Origin: Pelargonium cotyledonis
Taxonomy: Eukaryota > Streptophyta > Magnoliopsida > Geraniales > Geraniaceae
Assembly: GCA_036897625.1 (NCBI GenBank)
Contig: JAYMTA010000659.1
Span: forward strand, 1 to 25,517
Length of the DNA: 25,517 nucleotides
Direction: 5' to 3'
A model generated the notes under the pieces. It ran no database searches, had not been told where the DNA came from, and saw only the letters and a list, made by a program, of their open reading frames with translations. Every line of letters starts with the position of its first letter. Position 1 is the first letter of the stretch. Of this stretch, positions 1 through 9,593 are shown one piece after another. The position numbers and the translations under genes were made by a program.

Positions 1-120
1 GCTGGTTTGATTTTTTGATTTTTTTTAAATTGAATTCATTTGGTTTGATTTGGTTTTAATTGGTTTGATTCGGTTTTAGTTTAGTTGATTTTGTTGTTTT
101 TCATAAAATCCGGCAAATAA
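1..120. repeat. Low-complexity repeat edge, GGTTTGATT/CGGTTT-rich
   Basis: The first ~120 bases repeat variants of TTTGGTTTGATT and GATTCGGTTTTAG. Strings of this kind are common inside non-autonomous plant DNA transposons of the type containing TTCGGTTCGGTTT. The window edge cuts it, so no termini can be assigned. The family assignment is inference. Confidence 0.3.
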
Positions 121-650
121 TGCAGATTTCGGCGACCGGAAAATTCATATGGTCGCTGGAATCTATAAGGGCATCAAGAGGAAGAAGAAGAAGGGCATTT
201 TGGATATTAAAAAAAAATTAACCAACATCTGTTAAAAATTTCATCCATTTTAAAGGTAAAAACTACTGTAACAACTATTGGTGGGTTATGTGCGAAAGTT
301 GTTTCACTGGTGGCATCTTTACAATTAGTCATTTTCCCATAAGGTCTTAGTGCAATTTCCCCTAAGATATATTTGGCTTTTATTGTGGTCATGTGTCGTG
401 CACATGCTTCAAACTGGAGACTTAACGGAATTCTCGTTAAATATATGAAAAATGAGTTTTGGGGCATTGGTGATGAGATTGCATTATTGAGGTAGTGTTG
501 GTGATTTAAAATGTACTAGAGGGATCAATTGTGATGAACATGAATAGTAGAGAGATCAATTGTAACTTTAACCCATAGTTTTAACTGCTAATTTTATTGT
601 TGAGGCATATTAGGTCAAGCGGTTTAAATGTTTTAAAATGTTTTGAATTT
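121..650. other. Intergenic, no gene seen
   Basis: No open frame here has coding character. Around 510-575 two direct copies of a short phrase (GATCAATTGT) lie about 40 bp apart and resemble the subterminal repeats of small plant transposons. No partner end was found. Confidence 0.4.
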
Positions 651-810
651 TCTTTAAGGTCTCGGTTTCAACCTTCTTTGCCGACAATATGAGGTGAGTT
701 TGAGTTTAAAAGACCCAAATTCATTTATCTTCTTTAAGGTCTCAGTTCCAAACTTCATTAACTATAGTATGAGGTGTGTTTAGGATTAAAAGATCTGGAT
801 TCATTTATTT
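651..810. repeat. Two-copy tandem repeat, 80-bp period
   Basis: TCTTTAAGGTCTC occurs at 651 and again at 731, exactly 80 bp apart. The copies stay alignable through 'tatgaggtg.gtttg' and 'ttaaaaga.c....attcattta', with several substitutions. It is an old tandem duplication with no associated gene. Confidence 0.7.
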
Positions 811-1645
811 TTGTGTCTTGCCTTAGAGTTTCAGCTGATAAATCATGTCGGAGATTTCGGGTACTCTATTATTAATATTTCGTACATTATTGTGAACTAA
901 TGATTTTGTTATATAGGAGGTAGACATTTATTTAGAAATGGGAAAAAACAACCCTAAATTTTAATATATATTTGGATCCAAGATAAGAATAATAATAATA
1001 AATTACATGTGGAATGGTTTGGAGGAAGGGGACATGTCTAAGTCCAGACAGCGGCCTCACAGGTGGAGATGTGGATGGGGTCTAGTAGATCCACAAATGT
1101 ATTTGCTAATTTTACATTTGTCCCTTCTGAAATTACCAAGATGCCCTCCCCATTTTCATTTCCCAATTTGTCAATATTCATTCCCAATCATAGTAGTTAC
1201 AATCTCAACATCACTATTAGTGATTCTTTCATGTATTAAGACTCATTAGAGAATCACTCTATTCAACCGATTTTATCCGATCCATATACAATTTTAACCA
1301 ATTCATATACGATTAGATCGATCAGATTAGATCTAAGTTGTCTCTACTTGTATTTAGAAAAATTGTTAATTATTATATAATTTAATTTTCGTAATAACCT
1401 CTAAAATAAAATAGTCATTGAAGTGGAAATCGCAATAAGAACATGAATATGAGGGACACCAAAAAGTCGACAAGCATTTTTCTTTATTATATTATTTTTA
1501 ACAAAAACTATCAATTATTTATAACTATTCGACATAAAAACGAGAAATACAATCCACAAAATCACTACCACTCCGAATTCTCGCATCATACAATAAACCA
1601 TGCATTATAGTAATCTCATAAGCTATCGATTTACAAAATGATTAA
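811..1645. other. Intergenic, no gene seen
   Basis: AT-rich sequence with short fortuitous open frames only. 1260-1340 is rich in GATC/GATTAGATC words but forms no clear repeat array. Confidence 0.4.
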
Positions 1646-1649
1646 CACA

Positions 1650-1935
1650 ACGAGACCTAGAGTTGTCAACACTATTATCCATCTACTATCCCTAAGAAGA
1701 ATTTCCGCCCTCCCTCTCACCTCCCAACTCTTTGTAGCGCCGAGACGACTGAGAGCGCATATGGTTCCACCCAATCTCCTCCACTCTCTCCCGACAACCC
1801 AACCAATATTCGGGCCAAATATAGTATATCGTGTCAAAATGTGGGTCGGGTTGGTAAAATTTGCACAAAAGACATAAAATTTCGGCACCATTTTGGGTCA
1901 GGTTTGGTCTTTTCAATAATAGGTTAAACCCGACT
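1650..1935. repeat. Transposon-like repeat with GGGTCGGGTTGG core
   Basis: It begins near AGAGTTGTCAACA and carries GTGGGTCGGGTTGG at about 1842 and GGGTCAGGTTTGG at about 1894. The start resembles the GTGTCAA-type ends of hAT-like non-autonomous elements, and related GGGTCGGGTT wording recurs at 7118-7432, 11754-12023 and 24260-24370. The open frames on both strands here are not protein-like. The boundaries are approximate. Confidence 0.3.
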
Positions 1936-2566
1936 TGAAATCTAAATTGTTAGTGACACAACACCATAGTACGACAAATCATATATGGTTTATTCAAACA
2001 CAAATAAGTCAAATTTAAGATTTGAAGACTACCCTCAAATCTTTCTTTTATTACAATTTCGACCAAAAATGATTAATAATCTAAGTAGGGGCATATTGGG
2101 TAATTGAGAAGAAAGTAGGTGTACCATATAAATCTGAATAATGTGAATTAATTTTGTGTCCAACTTGGTAATAAAATAGCAATAAAATGGAGATCACAAG
2201 AGAGAGTGTGAATTATTGGAAGCAATGTGAGATTGAGATATAGCATTTGCTGTCACTCACCACCTATTGTTGTCTCTTCTTCTTTAAGGTATCCAATGTA
2301 CTAATACTCACATACTTGGTCAATAATTACATTTCCATTTCATTACAATACTTACAATTACTTTCAATATACATAGTAAGTGAGCAAAGAGTCTAATATA
2401 AGAAATAAGAAATGTTTCGCTTAGTCTAAATTGCTAATGAGATTGAGACACGCTCGCTAAAAGTTTGGATCTAACAGGTCACTCTGCTCTCACAAGTTCA
2501 CACTATCTAATTTTTCTCAAAATTAGAAAACAAAACACTTACTTTGAGTCTTTGACACAAAATGTG
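1936..2566. other. Intergenic, no gene seen
   Basis: AT-rich sequence without recognisable coding, RNA or transposon structure. Confidence 0.4.
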
Positions 2567-2650
2567 AACCAAATTGAAATCAAAATCAAATTGAGTACCA
2601 AAGCACAACCAAAATGAATAGTTGAGGGACCAAAATGAAATATTTTCAAT
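2567..2650 (-). mobile_element. Solitary terminus of the same MITE family as 10390-10838
   Basis: Read on the minus strand from about 2650, this stretch runs parallel to the left terminus of the element at 10390: GAAAATATTTCATTTTGGTCC, then CTATTCATTTT, then TTGATTTTGATTT. A partner inverted terminus was not found at lower coordinates, so the copy looks truncated. Confidence 0.45.
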
Positions 2651-3470
2651 GCAAAAACAGTTGTGAAGATTATGAGACTACACAAGACACTCTACAAACA
2701 GAGTACAACACAGTTTAAGGTAAGCTGTCCATGTCCCAAAATCTACATTTCATCACTGATGTTTCCTCCCCAGCAACTCTCCTAATACCCAACCTTCAAT
2801 CCTCTCATCCCCACAACATAAAAATCCCACCAAATTTTCTCAAAATTAATGCAGACAAAAACAAAATCACCATCTTGCAATAATTTTGACGCGATGTTCA
2901 ATCACTCAAAGACCTAAACGTGAGTAACGAGATCTTAACATCATGCGGCGGTTCACTTGTCGCGTAAAAATGGTAAAATCATGTGTCTGAGGTAGCTTCT
3001 CTGTGAAACTGTTGCCTGCATAGGTTGAGTCAGCCACAAGTAGACAAGAATGAGGTCTACAAGGCATAGAAACAACATGGGTGGGACATTATAGGTGGGT
3101 ATGGTGTGCACATGGCACATGTGAAAGTTCATGTGATCTGTAGACAGAAACATGGTAACATGTAATAATGCAAATGAAATTTCGGGTAAGAAAGATAAGG
3201 AGTGAATAAAATGAGTAACGCCAAGCAAAATTAAGACTGACCCAAAACTTGGCATCGAGTGGAAGACAATACACGAGAAGATATGTGACTCTGACGTCAA
3301 CAGACAACTTTGAAAATAGTTTGGGAGCATTTGACAGACCATTTATGTTCCACCGAGTTTGATGACAGATTAAACTCTAATACGAAAAATAGATGTACTT
3401 CAGAAATGCCAATGATGTACATATGATGATTTATTCTACAAGCGTGGAGCTATGAAGATTACGTCAAAAA
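2651..3470. other. Intergenic or former 3' flank of the GSH1 relic
   Basis: This lies directly downstream, on the minus strand, of the ancestral stop of the GSH1 relic. It could be its old 3' UTR and flank. The 129-codon open frame at 2953-3342 on the minus strand shows no domain or compositional sign of being real. Confidence 0.35.
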
Positions 3471-4311
3471 TTAGTATAGTAGCTCCTCGAAAAAAGATCC
3501 ACACTCTGTCCCCACTTCCTATGATACATCGCCAACAGCCTCTCAGCCAGTATCACTGATGTTAGGTTTAAGAACAGATTAGCATAATTCATGATGCAAA
3601 GAAAGAGTAGTATGGAATTTGATGGGTGCACTGATAGTTCCATCAATCTTTAGTTCATTAAATTTATACAGTGGGAAATTTCAATATAGATTAATGAATC
3701 TAAGACCTTGCACCCGAGTGACAAGGACTTTCAAAATAAATGAAAGAAAGCTCCAATGTACCTGTTCTAACCGCTTCAGCCACCTCATTTAAGAATCCAG
3801 ACTCCTTATAGCCTCTCCTTTCTAAGCCATCCTACAGAAACATTAAGCTAGCATTTGGATTTAAAAAATTGGAATGAGAATGAGAATAAAAAATAGTAAT
3901 GTGTCATTTTCAAGAAAAAGAAGAAAAATGGTCTAATGGGCCAAGCTACACAAAATGAATAAGTCACCTTTTTTTCCCACGACCCCACCCCACCCAACAA
4001 AATTCAAACTCACAGCCTCTACTAGAGATTGTGATGCTTGACCATTGGGCTGTCCTCAAGGAGACGGAAAACCAATTTCATGACCAAAAAATCCTAATCC
4101 AGAACATGGATAATGAGAATCACATCCTATTCTAATTCTTGATTCTAATTCTTAAATTATAGTTCAAACGGTACCTAAAGGTGTGTTTAGTTGGTAAGAC
4201 TGGGGGCCGCAACAACAGCAACAGGGAGTTACCTTTGCCAGCTTTACAACATCTTCAACAACATATCTCAGCAATCCATCAAAACGGTGTCTTCAAGCTG
4301 GTCTTTGGAAC
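3471..4311 (-). pseudogene. GSH1: Glutamate-cysteine ligase (GSH1) 3'-end pseudogene, three exons
   Basis: Three exon-like blocks on the minus strand match the C-terminal end of plant chloroplast glutamate-cysteine ligase, the first enzyme of glutathione synthesis. Block 4311-4233 encodes VPKTSLKTPF and, after a frame change, DGLLRYVVEDVVKLAK. Block 3831-3762 encodes DGLERRGYKESGF and NEVAEAVRT. Block 3555-3471 encodes LAERLLAMYHRKWGQSVD, then FEELLY and the ancestral stop in another frame. All three keep AG acceptors, and the first two keep GT donors. The first block is 79 bp where 81 is expected (a 2-base loss), and the last lost one base after QSVD, so the real-frame end is shifted to a TGA at 3464-3466. 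No upstream GSH1 exons (catalytic core) were found to 4900. Retained introns argue for an unprocessed, truncated gene copy and not a retrocopy. The family comparison is from memory. Confidence 0.85.
3849..4175. mobile_element. MITE-like element inside a GSH1-relic intron
   Basis: The left end GCATTTGGATTTAAAAAATT followed by GGAATGAGAATGAGAAT is roughly the inverse of the right end TTCTAATTCTTAAATTATAG then TTCAAACGGTAC. CTA borders both sides and could be a 3-bp target duplication, as in PIF/Harbinger-type MITEs. The match is imperfect, so superfamily and ends are tentative. Confidence 0.4.
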
Positions 4312-4428
4312 CTAGTCAGAAAATATTTGAAATCAGAACAACTTGTCTCAATTGTTCAGATTCTATATTGGCTATGTGAAACAAAGCAGGATAAATTGCC
4401 ATCTAGCTCAAACCACATATTGCCATTT

Positions 4429-5833
4429 TGTTACACCCAGAAAAGGGACTAGGAAAAATATAACCATAGAAACATTCGTACAAGCTTCAAGAAACATCCC
4501 AAACACAAACACAACCATCTGTGAATAACATGTTTAAAAAAGCAATAAGTAAATCTCAGGTTTTTTCAAAAGAAGTTTGCCAAAATGTGCCAACTTCTTT
4601 AATGAACCATAAATCGTAACATGGGAGAGTGTGATATAATTAATTAATTTGTTATTATTTTATCACTTCAAATGTTTTAGGGTAGTATAACAGTTTCAAC
4701 AATAGGTTTCTTACTTTGATACCATGTTGAACAACCAGTTATTCTAAAACTATACCACAATGTAATTTATTTATGCTGATTTGATAACTGGAAACAAGCT
4801 GACAGCAAGGGCTTTCCAATTGTGCAGCCGCTGGGAAAATCTTGAAAGCACTACCACATCCTAAAGACCCCCACCCTATTCATTAAACCTGCCAAGGCTC
4901 CCACTAATCTAATCAGCAAACGTCCATCCCTCCAATGGCCTTACAGCAGCTCCTTGACCAACTCACCATCTTTTGATCACGCAGAGTCCTCCCCACAAAT
5001 CTTGGCCTTGACAAATATCGCTCCCAAGTTGTGTCAAAACACCAACAAAAGATCAAAGGCCGGTTAAAATCCTCGGCAACATTCCAAGGAAAGGCCTCAA
5101 AACAAACGGTTCCGAGTAGGAACCAAACTTAAGGGTTGTAGTTCCACCTCAAAACTCATGGTTTTGAGCGTATCTCAAACCCAAAGGTTCGAGTTTCATC
5201 TCAAAACTAACGCTTACGAGTAAACCTCAAACTCAAGGGTTTGAGTTTCACCTCAAAGCTCAAAATTCCAGGTTTCACCTCAAATTCAGGAGTTCAAATT
5301 TCAACTCTAAACTCACTGGTCGCAATTAACCAACAACGTAGGACTCCACGGCAAAGATTGATTTAAAACATTGTTACTCCAAGTCGACTTCCACAAATCA
5401 AAGTCACCTAAAGTTGAGAGCAACACGCTATCCCGAAGGTTAAGATGCACGAAGGTGTTCATCAAGTAATGTAAGCAAGAAAAAGAAAAAAGAAAAGCGC
5501 AAAAGAAAAGCAAGAGTAAAAGACAAGCGCCACACATTTCAAAAAGATGAAAGCAGGTACAAGTGTTCCTAGCATCCAACTCCTACTCTAAAAAAGACAA
5601 GATAAACTAACGCATGAAGGCCTAAAAACGATAGTCTCTACTCTCTAAGGCCACTCATCCAGAGATATACTGTATATTGTAGGCTCGTTGGGCGCATGAT
5701 CTCCACTAACTCATCATCATTGCTCAAAGTCGGCTGCGATTCAGAGGGCCTGGCCTCTCCCCGAGAAACCTCGGCACCTGGAGCCTAAGGATTTCCTCAA
5801 ATCGAGCACTAATCCAGGAGGGGCAGTGTTACA
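4429..5833. mobile_element. Possible solo LTR or other transposon-derived block
   Basis: The block starts TGTTACACCC at 4429 and ends with AGGAGGGGCAG followed by TGTTACA at 5833, giving TG...CA termini as in LTRs. The purine run before the second TGTTACAC also resembles a polypurine tract. The flanking five bases (CATTT, CATCA) do not match well. Alternatively TGTTACAC itself is an 8-bp duplication around an insert at 4437-5826. No protease, reverse transcriptase or integrase frame is present. It interrupts sequence between the GSH1 relic and the 5'-end-like region at 6200-6460. Confidence 0.3.
5094..5315. repeat. Degenerate ~27-bp minisatellite with palindromic units
   Basis: About seven to eight diverged units of roughly 26-28 bp, each near CTCAAACTCAAGGGTTTGAG then TTTCAC, follow one another. 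Within a unit CTCAAAC and GTTTGAG are inverted, so every unit can form a small hairpin. Confidence 0.6.
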
Positions 5834-5930
5834 CATCAGGCATGATTTGTTATCCACTATCAACAGTCACTTCCACAAACTCAATTCATCAATCTATACA
5901 ATGATTCAAACTCACCATCTCAAAACCAAA

Positions 5931-5951
5931 ACACACACACACACACACACA
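5931..5951. repeat. (AC)n microsatellite
   Basis: Ten uninterrupted AC dinucleotides, followed by ATATA. Confidence 0.9.
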
Positions 5952-6199
5952 TATAAAAATCAAGCTATCTCTTCCACACCTCAATTCACCACTACACCAA
6001 ACACTTCAAACCCATCATCTCCACCCCAAAAGAATTCCAACGTAGCTGAAAAAAAAATCAACGGCACATATTACCATCAACAATCACACAATGGTCCGAA
6101 CACAAACAAACGGAAAATTGAGTAAGAAAATGCAAAATCAACCAGCAATTACGAGAAAATGAAACGGATGCATCAGTTCACAAGCATTTTCTCAGTAAC

Positions 6200-6316
6200 C
6201 AAACAGGCGAATTAAATGAAATTGTTACCAGAAACGGAGCGTAGGGTTCTGAGCAGCAAGACACTCGTGGAATCCGGTAAATATATATATATTTTTTTCC
6301 CCGGGAAAGGGAAGCT

Positions 6317-6357
<41 letters not shown>

Positions 6358-6460
6358 TAGTTTCAGTGGAGGGTTTGAAATAAAGTGCGGCACTGTGTAC
6401 CTACCTTACCGTGGTCCACTTTGCTTTTGATGCTGACACGTCATCATTTATAAATCTTCG
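6200..6460 (-). promoter_or_regulatory. Possible relic promoter and 5' UTR exon, minus strand
   Basis: Reading the minus strand there is ATTTATAAAT (6446-6455), a bZIP-type core TGACGTGTCA (6434-6443), then a pyrimidine-rich leader and a donor-like GTTTCTG/GTAACAATTT near 6229. It is followed by the phrase TTCGCCTGTTTGGTTACTGA, which resembles the start of many plant first introns. It points toward the GSH1 relic at 3471-4311 and could be the 5' end of the same broken gene. No coding exon links the two, so this is inference. Confidence 0.3.
6320..6353. repeat. 34-nt A homopolymer
   Basis: An uninterrupted run of 34 A, followed by five T. The poly-Phe frame on the other strand is an artefact of it. 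Confidence 0.9.
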
Positions 6461-6542
6461 TTTTTGGGCCACCAAGTTTAGAGCCATGTGATTCAAGCAG
6501 TCCAATCGGGGCGGACCAAACTTGATATTGAGAAGATTTTCA

Positions 6543-6601
6543 GGACCGGACCGGACCGGCTAGGCTAAATTTATTTTTATTTTAAAAAAATAAAAATAAA
6601 T
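6543..6601. repeat. CCGGA repeats and AT-rich inverted repeat
   Basis: ACCGG occurs three times in a row (GGACCGGACCGGACCGG). It is followed by a perfect 15-bp inverted repeat, ATTTATTTTTATTTT at 6569-6583 and its complement at 6587-6601, with a 3-nt loop. No function is evident. Confidence 0.6.
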
Positions 6602-7110
6602 CGATTCAACCAAATTGGATAATACAAATATTTTATAGAGTAACTTTTAAAATGGTTGAACCTAATTATAATTGTTCTTAATCAATCTCACAAAAAACAT
6701 TTAGGAAAATCAATTTGCAAACCACATGGAAAATCAAATTATTTTGTTCTGTGAAATATGAGAAAGATCATTGTAGAAGTGCGAAGAAGCTTATTTAAAA
6801 GTGTAGAAAATGTTGATGCCACGCTGTCACGCATGTATATGTACCTCATATTTGAAAGACCGTTACAACCTATTTGTTTATCTTTTTAAACCGTCTTTTT
6901 GCATTCACTTAACTTGAGCAACATCTTCATGCACGAGTAAATTTTTCTCGAAGATTTTTTCGATCATTCAAACTTTGCTCATTATTTGTTGCATTAAGCA
7001 CGTCTTGCTATGACCATCCCAAAAGTTCAATTCAGTTTCCAATGTCGATTTCATCTCCTTAATAAAAAGAAGTTTCTATTTATAGCATATGAGAGTATCT
7101 CAATACATTA
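6602..7110. other. Intergenic, no gene seen
   Basis: AT-rich with short chance frames and no recognised element. Confidence 0.4.
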
Positions 7111-7117
7111 TTTTTTA

Positions 7118-7432
7118 GACTTAGGCCCGGGCATCAGAAGATACCCCAAAATATCATGGTAAAATAAAAAGAGAACCAAAACATTTGTGGGAAGAAATAG
7201 ACCAAGTTGTCGATTTGAACCTGAACTAATGGACACACAAAACCCGATCTTAATGGGTTCAAGTGGCATAAAATACTCGAATCGTTTTTCAGGTCGGGCA
7301 ATTATCAGCACAAACCCACACCTTGACACATTAAAACCGAAACCCACGCTCCTTCAATATTGGGCCGGGTTAGGCCTTTTGAACCCAAACCCGAATACAA
7401 CCCAACATGAACCCCAATATTGGTGATACTAG
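7118..7432. repeat. Transposon-like repeat with GGGCCGGGTTAGG core
   Basis: The block runs from TTAGGCCCGGGCATC to AACCCAAACCCG and CAACCCAACATG, containing CAGGTCGGGCA and GGGCCGGGTTAGGCC. This wording marks degenerate non-autonomous DNA transposons in many plant genomes. The open frames on both strands (7108-7347, 7187-7426) are repeat artefacts. The boundaries are approximate. Confidence 0.35.
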
Positions 7433-8275
7433 AAATGAGACTTACCAGATGCTTGCTTGCAGACATTCAACAATTACTATATCAGAGAAGCTCAACATTG
7501 TTGGTTGTGGCCACCTCTTAAGATACTAGCAATAGCTGAGTTTAAGCAACTTAACCTTGGAATCGAAAGATTATAAATTCGGTCCAAATCGGCGGATAAC
7601 CAAACTCCACCCCCATTTTTCATAGGAAACTTGCACCTCTCGCAAAAAGGACAAGGATTAGACACTTTTCAACCTGGAATCAGTACAATCTTCTAAAAGA
7701 CAAGACATGTGAGCTTAAGTGCACTAGAGGATGTAACTTCAAATTTAGCGATTCAAACGATGCCAAAGTTCAAATTCCAATGGCCTTTTCGTTTCTAGGC
7801 AGAGGTGCAGAATTCAATATCAAGTACAATCACCATTGTAAACAGAAAAAATCAAGCTATTCTCTATGGTTCAGATCATGATTTCAAGCAGTTCCAACAA
7901 AAAAGAAGCTAAAGACGACGAAACACGATCCAATTCAGGACACAGGGAACACTGGAATCTGATATCTTGCTAGAAAAAAACTACTGTGTTTAGATGCAAC
8001 TCCAAGGATAAATTTGAACACTTAAGGCTGCAAGAATCTCTTATTGTTCAAAACATTGCATGAAAATAGAAACAGATCGAATTGAACTAATAGTGATTAG
8101 TGAAAGTACTAGAAAGATATAGTGTACAAATGTTACGTACATGATGACAAGTTTATAGGTAGTCCAATGCAGCCCACCTTTTTTTTCTTCTTTTTTTTGG
8201 ATATACACATATCATGGCATTGTCAAACCATTCTTATCAAGAATTAAGCGTAAAGAACTGTACATTTTAAAAGGG
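7433..8275 (-). other. 3' flank of PYRP2, no second gene seen
   Basis: The PYRP2 3' UTR presumably occupies the part nearest 8275. No canonical AATAAA was found close to the stop. A donor-like CATCTG/GTAAGT on the minus strand near 7455 is the only splice-like signal, and it lacks a convincing exon. Confidence 0.35.
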
Positions 8276-9577
8276 TTACCAGAAGAAGTCATCATCGTCT
8301 GCTTCTGAGGTTGTTCTCGTACGCGTGTCATCTTCCTCTTCCTCTTCCATCTCCAACTCCGGCTTCCCATAGCCAAATTCAGATTCAGTATCAGCAAGGT
8401 TCTTCAGATCAACCACTGAAAGCTCGTCTAGATGCGTCACCACCAGGTCTGCAGCAGAGAGCTCGTACACGGGATGCTTGCTGGCAACAGCCACACACTT
8501 CATCCGCGCATCGTGAGCAGCCTCCACAGTTTGATTTGAGTTCCCAAACACAATGCACCGTTCAGGTATGAATTGGAGAAGCTGTGCAGCGTATATGAAC
8601 ATCTCAGGATCCGGCTTCCCTCTATACACATCCTCTGCGGCAACAATCACACTGAAACAATCCTCAATCCCTACACTCCCCACTGCAGCTTCAAGTGCAT
8701 GTCGTGGACGGGTGGAGACCAATGCCATGGGTATCTTGTAATGCATCAATGTATTCACAAACTCTTGAGAGCCAGTCCGGAATCTATAGATCCCACCTTG
8801 CAAAGCATTGTATATCTCCTCTTTCCGAGCAGCCATTCTTCTCAACTCTACAGGATCTCTCGACCAACACAGAACTTCAGAGATTGCTTGCTCGCTCTTC
8901 ATCCCTGCTACCCTATTAAGTTCGAAAGCAAGTGGTGGCAATTTTCCTTCTTCTTGACAAAGAGCCATCCAAGCTTCCCTCTCGAGATCTGGATTATCTT
9001 CAACAATGACTCCTTCCCACTCGAATATAGCACTCAACCAACCACTACCCATCATTTCCTGGCGAAGCAATGGATTGTGAAGAGCAGGATTATCAGCTCT
9101 ACTCTCTGGCGGCCACACCCCAGGTTTCCGATCATAATCAGTATCAGACTCAAAGTTCAAGCTCCGGGGTAACCTCTCTTCCCCTTTATATGAATAAGCC
9201 TCTTTGGTCAACTCCATTGCAAGAGCCTTAGCCATCGAATCCACTGGCTTATCCACTCCAAGTCTTGATTCCGGCAAAACCCTAGGAGCAGCCTCGTAAA
9301 TCAATCTCTGGGGCACCCTCTCTTCCCCTTTATACGAATAAGCTTCTTTAGTCAACTCCATTGCAAGAGCCCTAATTGTCGAAACCACTGGCTTATTCAC
9401 TCCAAATCTTGATTCCGACAAAACCATAGGAGCAACAGCCCTTCTGCCAAGAAACTCATTACAAGGGAACCTACAGATGTAAACAGGTTTTCGCCTATAC
9501 GATAAGTCCTTGATCGAAGACCTTCCACACACCGAAACATGCCCAAGAAGCGAAGTTGCAGCAATTGATTCCACCAT
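8276..9577 (-). CDS. PYRP2: HAD-superfamily phosphatase, chloroplastic (PYRP2/At4g11570-like)
   Basis: A single-exon, 433-residue protein. The Arabidopsis orthologue is assigned, from memory, as 5-amino-6-(5-phospho-D-ribitylamino)uracil phosphatase, which dephosphorylates a riboflavin precursor in plastids. Residues 1-50 are Arg/Ser-rich and suit a transit peptide. Residues 52-99 and 100-147 are a 48-residue tandem duplication (ALAMELTKEAYSYKGEER occurs twice). The HAD core runs from about 180 to 395: motif I region IFEWEGVIVED (184-194), motif II ALVSTRP (285-291), motif III GKPDPEMF (320-327), motif IV VFGNSNQT (343-350). Glu186 and Glu188 stand where DxD is normal, and GNS replaces GDS. 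The C-terminus (about 407-433) is strongly acidic and ends DDDDFFW. The length exceeds the ~373 residues I recall for Arabidopsis mainly because of the duplication. The ATG at 9577 begins a plausible transit peptide. Orthology is firm. The exact substrate rests on Arabidopsis. Confidence 0.93.
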   Translation of the reverse strand: MVESIAATSLLGHVSVCGRSSIKDLSYRRKPVYICRFPCNEFLGRRAVAPMVLSESRFGVNKPVVSTIRALAMELTKEAYSYKGEERVPQRLIYEAAPRVLPESRLGVDKPVDSMAKALAMELTKEAYSYKGEERLPRSLNFESDTDYDRKPGVWPPESRADNPALHNPLLRQEMMGSGWLSAIFEWEGVIVEDNPDLEREAWMALCQEEGKLPPLAFELNRVAGMKSEQAISEVLCWSRDPVELRRMAARKEEIYNALQGGIYRFRTGSQEFVNTLMHYKIPMALVSTRPRHALEAAVGSVGIEDCFSVIVAAEDVYRGKPDPEMFIYAAQLLQFIPERCIVFGNSNQTVEAAHDARMKCVAVASKHPVYELSAADLVVTHLDELSVVDLKNLADTESEFGYGKPELEMEEEEEDDTRTRTTSEADDDDFFW

Positions 9578-9593
9578 TTTTACAACTAAACTC

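Noticed and set aside
1631..1916. Overlapping ~80-codon frames on both strands
   Set aside because: They lie within a GGGTCGGGTT-type transposon repeat and do not look like protein.
2953..3342. A 129-codon minus-strand frame with hydrophobic stretches
   Set aside because: There are no homology cues, two overlapping frames look equally open, and its position fits 3' flanking sequence of the GSH1 relic.
3464..4311. A functional small glutamate-cysteine ligase gene
   Set aside because: Two frame-breaking losses are present and the catalytic exons are absent, so it cannot encode the enzyme.
5094..5315. CRISPR-like array of ~27-bp repeats
   Set aside because: Repeats adjoin each other without unique spacers, the units are degenerate, and the genome is a plant's.
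6178..6393. Minus-strand frame with a poly-Phe run
   Set aside because: It is produced by the 34-nt A homopolymer.
8573..9172. A 199-codon open frame on the plus strand
   Set aside because: It lies antisense to the HAD core of PYRP2, has no recognisable domain, and is a shadow of that gene's codon usage.
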